The position numbers were made by a program, and so were the translations under genes. Shown piece by piece: positions 55,130-64,000 of a stretch of 64,000 nt of DNA (position 1 is its first letter; each line of letters opens with the position of its first letter). Source of the DNA: Mycteria americana (Eukaryota; Chordata; Aves; Ciconiiformes; Ciconiidae); contig NC_134367.1 in NCBI RefSeq assembly GCF_035582795.1, positions 116,460,062-116,524,061 on the forward strand, read 5' to 3'. The notes beneath the pieces are model-generated. The model searched no databases and was not told the DNA's origin. It saw only the letters and a program-made list of their open reading frames with translations.

Positions 55130-55650
55130 CAGTCCTGTCTGCGGGAGACCGTGTCAGGGGAGCGAGGCGGCGGGGGAGAGAACGTGTTACCGTCCACGGT
55201 TGCCAGGCGGATGTGTCCACGGTTGCTAGGGAGGCTGGCGGCCCGGAAGGGGAAGGCGGGCGCTTCCGGGTCAGGGGACGCTGCGCCGGGCCGCTGCGGA
55301 GCGGAAAGGTGCGAGCGGGAGGGGAAGGCCCCTGTGTGGGGGGCGTAATGGCGCCGTGAAGAAGAAGGGGTGCGCGGGGGCCCGTGAAGGAGGCTGAGGG
55401 GAGGTGGGTGGGCAGGGGATGGGGTCCCGGGAACGTGGGCGAGAGGAGGGGACGGGGACCCTGCGGTGAGGGAGGGGCAGGGCCAGGAGAGGAGGTTTGG
55501 GGATCCCCGGATGCGGGGTGCTGGTGACCGGACACCCCTAGGAGGTGTGCGAGGCGGGTCCGCGGGGAGGTGCTGGAGCAGTCGGCAGGGAAGCGGAGCT
55601 GTTCCGTGCCGGGGGCTCCGTGCTGTGCGTTGGGAGGAAGGAGACTGAGA
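55130..55650. promoter_or_regulatory. CpG island, likely bidirectional MORN2/DHX57 promoter
   Basis: This is the most GC- and CpG-rich stretch in the window, with repeated GGGCGTAATG, GCGGCCCGG-type and GGCGGG elements. It sits between the first recognisable MORN2 exon (minus) and the DHX57 start exon (plus). That position fits a shared head-to-head promoter and the non-coding first exon of DHX57. A possible plus-strand donor is GCGGAAAG followed by GTGCGA near 55,308. No TATA box is evident. Transcription starts cannot be placed. Confidence 0.7.
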
Positions 55651-56684
55651 CTGCAGGTGTCTATGTCCGGCTGCCGTGTTCGCCCTCTTAGCCTCCCTCA
55701 CGAATGCCAGGCTGCTCTCGGCGGGGTCAGCTTGTCTGTTAAATCCTGTCCAGTCCTGGTGGAGCTCCAGTGGGGAGAACAAAAAGGGAAGTTTGCTTCT
55801 TTCCAAGCCCTGAATTGTTGCCACTGTCCAAGCTCCCATTTGGGCTGTTACACATGCATGGCCACATCATTCTTGTCCTGGCTCTGGAGGTGCCAATGCA
55901 AAGATCCAGGTAATAAGGTCCTGCCAGGCTGTCCACAGCTGCTCACCTGTCCCTGCGGTAGCTTTCCATTTGCAGGAACATGATGCTGGGCCATTCGGTC
56001 ACTGACAACAACTGCTTAATACTAATGGGCTTGTTGTGTCAGAGCTGGTGAATATCTGGCTGTGAGAAGGAGAGCAGGGGTTCTGTTTTTCAAGACAGGT
56101 CCCTAATCGCTCCCCTGCCCAGGCTCCACAGAGCGCTCAGCCATCCGGGCAGCTCCTTGCAGAAGGGGATGGGTCAGGAGCAGGTTAATGTGGAAACAAA
56201 CTGTATCTTTGGATTTCGCTCCCCTTCAACCTTTTACTCTCAGCCCTGCAAACTGCCAAGTCGAAAAGTGGCAGCACACAGGCTGCTTTCTGCTGTGAAA
56301 AGTTCCCCTGAAGGTTTGTCCTTTGGGCTCCCATGTCCAAGAAAATTCCATCAGAGTGGCAGAAGTGGAGCTTCCAGGCTAGGCAACACTGCTGGTAGGC
56401 TCATCCTTTTGCCAGAGATCCTGCAGTTTTTGGTTGAACAGCTGTGAGGAATATTACTTTTATTTTCTAAAACCACAGAACTTGTTTAACAGTGTTCTAG
56501 AAGAATTTTGCTTCAGGTGCATACGTATACACCAACATACAGATAATTAACTGTGGTTTGAGAGGGTATCTTCTCTTGTCACATGGAAAAACAAATAATG
56601 TAATGTGTGCCCAGACATTTGCAATGTGCTAAATCATCTTCATAACTAAGGGCTATTTTTTTTTGCCTTCCTCAGCAAGAGAAC

Positions 56685-56890
56685 ATGAGTTCAGCAGGGA
56701 GGAAAAGAGGAAAGCCCAACAGAGTAGGAGGAAGAGGGAGAGGAGGCAGTGGAAGAGGAGGAGGAAGAGGAGGAGGCAGCAGTGGTCATTCAAACAAGTC
56801 TCAACTTGGTGGAAATAGGAAACGTTCAACCAAAATTTGGGACGATGGAGATGATTTTTGTCTCTTCGAGGAACCAAGGCTGGAATCCAG
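56685..56890 (+). CDS. DHX57: DHX57 first coding exon
   Basis: The exon starts at 56676 after CCTTCCTCAG; ATG is at 56685. It encodes [20 protein letters not shown], more RGG-type repeats and [18 protein letters not shown]. The donor must be GTCTTT at 56891 to keep phase with the next exon. That donor is weak by consensus, but it closes the Arg-Ser-Asn junction exactly. Confidence 0.88.
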
Positions 56891-59771
56891 GTCTTTCTGT
56901 TAATTTGGGGGGGGGTTGGCATAGAGATGTTTGGGATACTTTGGGGCTGGTTTTTGGACATCTTTGAATATACAGAAGAGTGAAGGGGTGATGAAGCTGT
57001 TTCAGTATGAAGCAGTTTTTACATGGCTTTTTTGATTAACATTTTTAACATTTTATAGCTAGGAAATTGTTCTTTTAAAAAGATTAGAACCTCTGATTTT
57101 CTTCTTTGGTCATAAAGTAATTTGAGAACCTCTTTGATCAGAAAACACTAATAAACACAGGATATTCATTTTTGTGTATTACAAAGCAGAAGCTGGGCCA
57201 TGGAAAATAAGCAATGTAGAATGAATTTAGTATCCTGAATGTATTGTGACCAATCTAGCTTAGAAATACGTGGTTGTACTGTAGTCTGAGAACAGCTTTA
57301 CCTACCAAAGTGTTTATTAGATCACTTTGGATTTGACATAGGATAAAATGCATGCACGTGTGTGTGCAGATATAGATACACACATCCTGGTCACGTAAGG
57401 ATGAACCCAACTGAATAATCCTTAGGTGATGGACTTGTCTTATTTTGGTTTTCCTGTTTTGAATTACAGGGTTGGGTCCTAACACATCCCAATTCAGTCA
57501 AGATCATTTGAGCCAGGCAAATAAGTCATTGTTATGTTCTATTTTAATTTTTAGATCAAATGCCCCTGCCAGAAGAGGAGGGCAAACGAAACAGAGACCT
57601 GAAGCAAGAATGCCTCTGCAGACCATACACATGACATCGGAGAATCAGAGAAGAGTGAAAGAACTTCTTCAAGAGCTTCAAGGGCAGGAGCTGGCTCCTG
57701 AATCAGAGTTAGTTTAAATGGCGGCACTACTTCTAGCTCTTCTAGATGAGCATGCTTTAACAGGCACACTGTTAGAAATGAAAACAGTATTCTTTTTTTC
57801 CCTTAACTTTTAAGTTGATCTCAAATCCTGTGGTTTTGAGTCTGCTTTGTTCTTCTACAATATTAACTCTGGGAAAGGGGTAGCAGAATCCTCCATTTAA
57901 ATGGAGGATTTAAAACTGCAGAGGGAGGGTTTTGTGTCTACTCAACAGTATAATTTTATTTAATTTTAATTTGATAACTCTTTTTATCAGAGTAGCTGGT
58001 TCTGGTGAAGATGATGACGAACCTGATTACCTTGATGATGAACAGTGCTGGTCAACAGATCAGGAAATTCCTGACATAATACCAAGGTCGTCTGCTGAGC
58101 CAGCTGAGCACAGAATTGTGGAAAGTGAAGTGTCTTCGTTTGCTGTGCACAAACTCTCCAGGTGATGCTTTTCAGTGAATAATATGTATCCTGAAAAGGT
58201 AAATCACTAGTCTCGATACTGTGAACCCTCAGTGCTTGGACTTCCTCTTGACTCCAGGGAAGTTCTATGTGCAGAACTGATGAGTTTGTATCTTCTACAA
58301 ATTTAATCCTCAACTAGATGAATTTAAAATAATGGTTTTATGAAAATAAATCACTCCAGCCTTTTTTTAGTGAAGTTTTCAGTTCTTTCTCCAAGACAAT
58401 GAAACAGATATTGGGAAAGCTCAGGGAGCATTGCTGTTATGTGTATGTTTCTTCCAGGTAAGGTAATGTTTCAAAACCTTGTAAGCGTTCTTCATCCATT
58501 TTGCTCTGATATGAGCATTTTTTAACTATTTTTGCTTTTTTTGAGAGTGTTTTATATGTGACAGGACTCAGCTTTTTCTGAAGAGTTTAATTTATATAGT
58601 TCAACTGGGAAATCTAATCCTGTAACTATTATGTGCTACATTCTGAGGTGTGAGGTAGTTGCTGCATAAATTAATTTGTCACCTTATAAACAACAGACTA
58701 GCATTCACAGACATCAAATTACTGCCTGCCACTGTCATTTAAAATAGCATAAATATTTTGGTGCGGGCTTTTTCCCCCAGTAGTAGTAATAGTATCTCAT
58801 GCCATACGTGTTTCCTTACTCTAAGCCTAATCAAGCAGATCTGTGGTTATTTTGCTTCATCAAGTCTCTGTCACTCACTTGTTGCCATGTTGTCTCTGTT
58901 TTGTTGCAGATATGGTTTTGACAGTGAGCGTTGCAGGAGAGTACTAAGATCCTGCAATGGTAATATTGGGGCATCACTGGAGTATTTGCTATTGCAGTGC
59001 TTTACCGAAAGATATGGAGAGAAGATGCAGGTTTCTGCCACAGCTGCTGAAGCCAGTCGAGAAGAATGTTTAGAACAGAGACAAGAAGAGGCTTTTGCCC
59101 TCCGGTCAATCTATGGAGAAAAATTTGTAGAAAGAATTCAAAACCGTGTTTGGACTTTTAGTTTGGAATTGGAATACCTAGCAAACAGGCTCAGCAATTC
59201 TAAACAAAAGGGTGGTTGTACTAGGGACACAGCAAAGCAGACTTCAAAGGAAGTATGTAAATTTTATCTCCAAGGAGGCTGCAGGTTTGGTTCAAAATGC
59301 AGATTTGGACATGAATTCCCTCCAAACCACCCACTAAAACCATCCAGGAACTCTGTAGATGATGCTCATCTCAGACCTAACAGTGATGGTCCCATATATG
59401 AACTTGAAGTAAGATTTCCTGAAGAAAACAAGTATCCACACCAGGCACTTCTTGTGGCATTTTATTCCACCGACGAGAATCTACCTCTTGCTTGTCGTTT
59501 ACACATTGCTGAATTCCTCTTTGGAAAGGCCTTGATAGCTGCAGAGTCTAATGAACCAGTGGTGTATACCTTAGTGACTTGCTTAGAAGACGAATCTGAA
59601 ATAAGCGAGTTACTTAAAAATACTTACCATAAGTATAGTGTTCCTCCTGTGTCCCTGCTGGCAACACCTTCGGTAAAGCTACAGACAGAGAGTACCTCGG
59701 GTTCACATCGAATGTCTGAAGGTACATCAAATTTCTCTCTACGGTTTCTGGGCTAAGAACAGTAAAAAACA

Positions 59772-59802
<31 letters not shown>

Positions 59803-62800
59803 AAGAGAGAAGGCAGCCCAATTCAGGCATCTGTTCCAAATTTATTTCTGGAGATTAATGTCATGTGGTGAGCCAGATCCATAATTTGTCTGTGCCTCAG
59901 GAAGACCCTTCCATAATAAAGCTGCAGCAGAGAGGTTTTCTGCTGGCAAGAACTGAGTTAAAGGAGCATAGAGGTAATGAGTTTGGTAATGGGTTGGCAG
60001 AGTGAACAATGCCTATTCCCACACAATCAATAAAAAGCCATTGTGAGATGTGGTGTGAGCTCACTAAAATTGACCAGACAAGTGTGCTTGGAAGGGTACA
60101 GGGAAGGTTGATTGCAAGCTTTGGTGCATCTGCTACTCATCAATTCAGAAACATCATTTTTTAAAAAACAAAAATACTTAAAATTACCAGCCCCTCTTCA
60201 AAATTAATTTTGTAAAGGTGGATTTAAGGCTAAGTAAATGTTGCAGGCAGTTCTAGAATGTTGTTCAAGGTATCATCCCTGTTTTTGCATGCAAGTGCAA
60301 GTAGGTTGATTTCACAGGGGGAGAGTTGGGACTGTGTCGCTTATGGCAGGGTGACAGCAACTTCATGGCATAGATGACCTTCAAGCTCTCAATTCCAAAA
60401 CTGTTTTATCTAAGGCAGACTTTCTTCAAGAGAGTTTTCAAGAACAAGCGCATCACATTTTAGAGCACCTAAATAGTGACAGCCTACTTTTTTGTTATAG
60501 TAAAACAAATTACTCAATTTTTTTAACAGCTCCACAGAAAGACAGCTTTGTTCCAGAAATTGAAATCAGAGATTCCAAATAAGCTTCCTTATGTTATAAA
60601 ATACCTTGTTTAGATAAATGTAGCCTTAAAACTTTCAAGGGCTGGCTTACTGTCTGAGCAAATCCCACTTCAATTGATAGGCAGTAGGCACCAAAGTACC
60701 TGGTCCCGTTTCAGCCTTGGTTTAAGAGTACTTAGCAGTGGCCTAACACTTAATGTTGTAGTGTAGTTTAATTTAAGCTGGTGCTGCCATCACAGTCTTG
60801 TGCTCCATAGAAGTGGTCGTGTGGTGAAATGGAGAGGGGAGTTGAGACAGGTGAAAAACGTTCAGGAACGCAAACCAGTTACCAGTCTGGTTCACCATGT
60901 GGCTGCTCAGACCATGGTGTTGCAGAGCAGAGCTGGTACAGGGGAAGCGACAAGTGGGTGGAGAAGTTGTGATTTGTTTAATGGGGTGAGGGGAGGTTTG
61001 CTGGTAGTGTTGAACTAAATGCATGTCAAAAACAGTCCTGCAGGCCCTCAGCTCCTGTATAACGAGGTTCTTTGTTGAGAATGCTCCTGGAACATGTGTC
61101 TTTTCTGCAGTGCGCATGGGATCCTGTTCCTTAGTAACAAGAATACCTAACTGTACATTCTCTGTCTCAAGCCTCGACAGTGTCAGAGCCTCAGGAAGAA
61201 GAGGAGGTGGCAGAAGAGGAGGAGGAAGATGAGCCTGAACAAGTTGTTGTGGAGAATGAGAGTTATGTGAAACTCAAGAAAAAGCTTTCCAAAAAGTATG
61301 ATATGCAGGCAAAGTCTCTGTATAACGAAAATGTTAAAATCTGCACGCAATTTCGGCTGAAAAAGGTATAATGTACAGAACAGAGTATCTGTTTTCATGC
61401 TTACTTTAGAGAAATAAATATTTAAGCCACAGGCTGCTGTGTCAAATGGTTCTGTTCCACTCCAGTGGTGTTCTTACTGCCATGCTGTCTGGTTTTGTGC
61501 ATTAGTCTTCTAGGCGCTTCCAGTCCATGTTGTATGAAAGACAGAAGCTCCCTGCATGGCAAGAGAGAGAAACCATTCTTGATTTGCTGGAGAGCCACCA
61601 AGTTCTTGTTGTGAGTGGCATGACAGGGTAAGAGTGTGATTGCACATACAGACTTCATGTATCAAAGTATACACAGAAGAATGTGAAATACATATCCGTG
61701 TCCTGACAAGGTTAGGGTCACGATCCATCTGTGACCAGTGACAGCAGTCCTAGGTGAACTTCATGTTAAGGACGACAGTAACGAAACAAAGGAAATTGCA
61801 AGTGGAATGCAGTCATTTTAATTTACATGGATGGAAGCTGTTGGGCTTGTGTTTTTTTTTAATTAATCCCTGATTTTGTCATGCAGATGTGGGAAAACCA
61901 CTCAGATTCCTCAGTTTATTTTGGATGCTTCATTGCAAGGATCTCCAAGCAGAGTTGCAAACATCATCTGCACTCAGCCTCGCAGGATCTCTGCCATTTC
62001 TGTGGCTGAACGTGTAGCCAAAGAAAGAACAGAAAGGATTGGACTCACTGTTGGATATCAGATCCGTCTAGAAAGTGTAAAGGTATATATGCTTTGTTTA
62101 TTGGTTTTCGTTTCGTTCTATTAAAATGTGCTTAGTGCTTCTCTAGCGTACAGAATCTCTGCCCTCTATCTGCCATACAGTGAGATAAGCAAGTCTGTAT
62201 CACCTATATTTTATATTATATTATGAAATATATTCTATATTTTATTTTATCTCAAGTTGCACAGTCCACTTTACAGAATGAGAGCGCAGTACTATGTCTT
62301 GTATTGTTGTTTTGCTTTCTGTTGAGACAGGTGAAGGGGTCTGAGACTATGAGTAATACTTCTGTCCTCTGGAAGGCTACTGACTTCATTTCCACTTGTC
62401 TCCATTTCCATTTGTCTCCCAAGTGGGGATTGAAGAGTACAGCTTCAGTCAGCCAGAAGGGGGGGTTGAATTCAAACTGCTGTGAAGTTTGGAAGTAAAA
62501 TTTTGTCTATGTTGCAGCTGATTGCTCTTTCCAAGAACTATGTTAAAAAAAAGATTCACTAAATCTTTCTAGCAACAAGAGATCTGAGTTGTTTATCAGA
62601 AAGCAACTTCCACAGGAAAAACAGTTCAGATTTTTTGTTTACCCCTTATAGTTAGCAATGTCCCTTGGTAAGAAGCAGATGCTCTTTTATTGCTCTTTAT
62701 GCTCTTTAGAAGCAGATGCAAGTTTTAATCAAGAAAGAAAAATCATTCAGCCCATCTCCAGCAGGGATTGCTTGTTCCCTTTCTGTCAAACCTGGCACTC

Positions 62801-63007
62801 TAGCTGAAACCGAAATACATATTCTCTTTGCGCTATGTTAAGTTGCACAAATTCAACTGAATGCTTTGTCTTACCATTCAAGTCCTCAGCTACCAGACTC
62901 TTGTACTGCACTACTGGTGTGCTATTGAGAAGGCTGGAAGGAGATCTGACTTTGCAGGGAATCACACATGTTATTGTTGATGAAGTTCACGAAAGAACAG
63001 AAGAAAG
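56685..63007 (+). CDS. DHX57: DHX57, DEAH-family RNA helicase (N-terminal half)
   Basis: Eight coding exons in phase give about 660 residues of a protein of about 1,390: 56685-56890, 57555-57707, 57991-58161, 58910-59721, 61172-61365, 61506-61627, 61887-62082 and 62883-63007. Domains in order are an Arg/Gly-rich N-terminus, a UBA domain ([20 protein letters not shown]), an RWD domain (from [20 protein letters not shown] to [10 protein letters not shown]) interrupted by a CCCH zinc finger (C-x7-C-x5-C-x3-H in [19 protein letters not shown]), an acidic stretch, and the first helicase motifs. These are motif I GMTGCGKTT, motif Ia TQPRRISA and motif II DEVH. It is a putative ATP-dependent RNA helicase; its biological role is poorly known. 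The start ATG lies nine bases into the exon after CTTCCTCAG. The gene runs off the right edge. Confidence 0.96.
57555..57707 (+). CDS. DHX57: DHX57 exon 2 of coding region
   Basis: It follows AATTTTTAG and ends at GTTAGT. It encodes [20 protein letters not shown] then [20 protein letters not shown]. The MTSENQ motif is shared with the human protein as I remember it. Confidence 0.93.
57887..57910. repeat. 24-bp perfect palindrome in DHX57 intron
   Basis: AATCCTCCATTT is followed directly by its exact reverse complement AAATGGAGGATT, with no loop. It sits 80 bases before the exon starting at 57991 in a 283-base intron. Confidence 0.85.
57991..58161 (+). CDS. DHX57: DHX57 exon: acidic segment and start of UBA
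   Basis: It follows TTTTTATCAG and ends at GTGATG. It encodes [20 protein letters not shown] through [10 protein letters not shown]. Phase matches both neighbours. Confidence 0.92.
58910..59721 (+). CDS. DHX57: DHX57 large exon: UBA, RWD and CCCH finger
   Basis: An 812-base exon after TTTTGTTGCAG runs from [20 protein letters not shown] to TSGSHRMSE. It holds nearly all of the UBA, the split RWD domain and the zinc finger. The donor GTACAT at 59722 is required by phase. Reading on instead would add FSLRFLG and a stop, which could form a short isoform. Confidence 0.94.
59773..59797. repeat. Poly-A run in DHX57 intron
   Basis: About 24 consecutive A residues followed by a GA-rich stretch begin some 50 bases after the donor of the large DHX57 exon. 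There is no clear retroposon body upstream. Confidence 0.75.
61172..61365 (+). CDS. DHX57: DHX57 exon: acidic linker before helicase core
   Basis: It follows TCTGTCTCAAG and encodes [20 protein letters not shown], then [20 protein letters not shown] and FRLKK. The donor is GTATAA. The Glu-rich run is coded by imperfect GAG/GAA repeats. Confidence 0.92.
61506..61627 (+). CDS. DHX57: DHX57 exon: start of helicase core
   Basis: It follows TTGTGCATTAG and encodes [20 protein letters not shown] then [13 protein letters not shown], the first half of the Walker A motif. The donor is GTAAGA. The split glycine codon is completed by the next exon. Confidence 0.95.
61887..62082 (+). CDS. DHX57: DHX57 exon: motifs I and Ia
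   Basis: It follows TTTGTCATGCAG and encodes [16 protein letters not shown], then [20 protein letters not shown] and [11 protein letters not shown]. It completes Walker A (GCGKTT) and carries motif Ia. The donor is GTATAT. Confidence 0.97.
62883..63007 (+). CDS. DHX57: DHX57 exon: DEVH box
   Basis: It follows ACCATTCAAG and encodes [20 protein letters not shown] then [17 protein letters not shown] is the motif II variant of this helicase. The donor is GTAAAT. The remaining exons are beyond the window. Confidence 0.96.
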
Positions 63008-64000
63008 GTAAATAATCTCTTATCCCATAAGCAAAATGAAGAAATATAGTCTGAAGGATAAAGGTGACTAAGGTGCAAGTAACTGAAGACAGACTTGTTG
63101 ATCCTGTGGCAGTAATGTAGGATGGTGGAAGGAGTCTGGTTTTAGGTTCTTGTCTTTGGGCAGTAGGAAGTTGTGTTGCAGCAACTTGCAAAGAAAGCAT
63201 GTCTCTTAAATTTCTATGCCTCCAATCTGCCATCACATTGCAATGGTGTTGAAAAGAGGTTTTGGATGGGGCTAGAGGGTTAAGTAACTTTTTAACCACA
63301 GTTGTCTGGTTCTTATTCTTCCCTTGTTTCAGCTTTTATCAAATACCCTAATTCTTCACATGCCCTTTTGAGAATTATTTCTATTGATGCAGGCTTCAGC
63401 GGAGCACCTGCAAGGGACGAGTGCTCACGTTTTCTTCCAGTCTATAGATTTTACTAGTTCTAGACAGTCTCATCCTACGCTGCTCCAGCCTCCTGCAGTT
63501 TTACCCCACTTACCTGCTGATGCCAGGCAAAAGATAATGTCTTTCAGTATCTCTCTAAACTAAGTGGCAAGGATCCTTTTCTTTGATGTTTTCCGTGTGA
63601 AACACTGCAATGCAGTGGGTTTTGAGGAGACTTTGACCTGTTATTCTACAGCTCAGATTATATTTTAGCCTCATAAAAGGGCTTGTATCTCTCAAGAATT
63701 CTTCTTCCTTCTCATCTAAAATCACTTCAAGCCAGTCCTCTAGGCATGCCACAAAAGCTATAAATATGTAGGGAAGAATACATTGAGCAGGGAAGAGTAG
63801 TTAAGTTCGAATAACTCTTCCAGTGAGGAAGAGGAGCAAAAAGGACTCATCTGTTACTTTGAGTTAATTTGTTATCTAATGTTCTTGTGTTGTCATTAAT
63901 GTAATTAATTTATAAGGTAGCTAGAGCTTTTTGTTGCATAAATGAATTTACCAAGTAATCCTGACACTCTAGTAAGGGACAACCAAAAAGTAAGCAGATT
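63008..64000 (+). other. DHX57: DHX57 intron, to window edge
   Basis: Non-coding DNA follows the DEVH exon. No further DHX57 exon, such as the SAT motif exon, is seen before the edge, and no repeat is clearly recognised. Confidence 0.7.

Noticed and set aside
55129-55839. 236-residue proline-rich minus-strand frame in the CpG island
   Set aside because: GC-rich DNA gives long open frames by chance. The composition (Pro, Ser, Arg) reflects base content, and nothing ties it in phase to the MORN2 exons.

Overview
The window looks like avian nuclear DNA. It carries CR1 LINE fragments (the best one at about 7,985-8,776 ends in the typical ATTCTATG octamer repeat), a solo endogenous-retrovirus LTR of a type I associate with bird genomes, compact GT-AG split genes and AT-rich introns. 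The gene order SOS1 - ARHGEF33 - MORN2 - DHX57 matches what I remember of human 2p22 and of amniotes generally. I cannot fix the species.

Layout. Positions 1-5,017 (+) hold the last five coding exons of SOS1, followed by its 3' UTR of unknown length. About 5.0-15.1 kb is non-coding, with one well-preserved CR1 copy. Positions 15,143-32,437 (-) hold eleven coding exons of ARHGEF33; its start codon exon was not found. Positions 32.4-49.9 kb show no gene, only two antisense CR1 fragments and small repeats. Positions 49,917-54,975 (-) hold four recognisable MORN2 exons, but the frame is broken in two of them, so the gene as read looks inactivated. Positions 55.13-55.65 kb are a CpG-rich island between the divergent MORN2 and DHX57. 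From 56,685 (+) DHX57 runs off the right edge, with eight coding exons up to and including the DEVH box.

The genes do not form an operon-like pathway. SOS1 (Ras GEF, Grb2-binding tail) and ARHGEF33 (Rho GEF) face each other tail to tail. MORN2 and DHX57 share a promoter region head to head. Exon borders were set by reading splice sites and checking that codon phase carries across every junction; all intact junctions in SOS1, ARHGEF33 and DHX57 close in phase.

The most interesting observation is the apparent loss of MORN2, with an LTR inserted in the intron beside a damaged exon. Smaller ones are the absence of the SOS1 NDTVF segment, a basic-aromatic tail on ARHGEF33 in place of a PH domain, and several perfect or near-perfect palindromes in introns and intergenic DNA. 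I see no CRISPR array, rRNA or tRNA gene, and no novel multi-gene system. Family identifications and human comparisons are from memory, not from a search.
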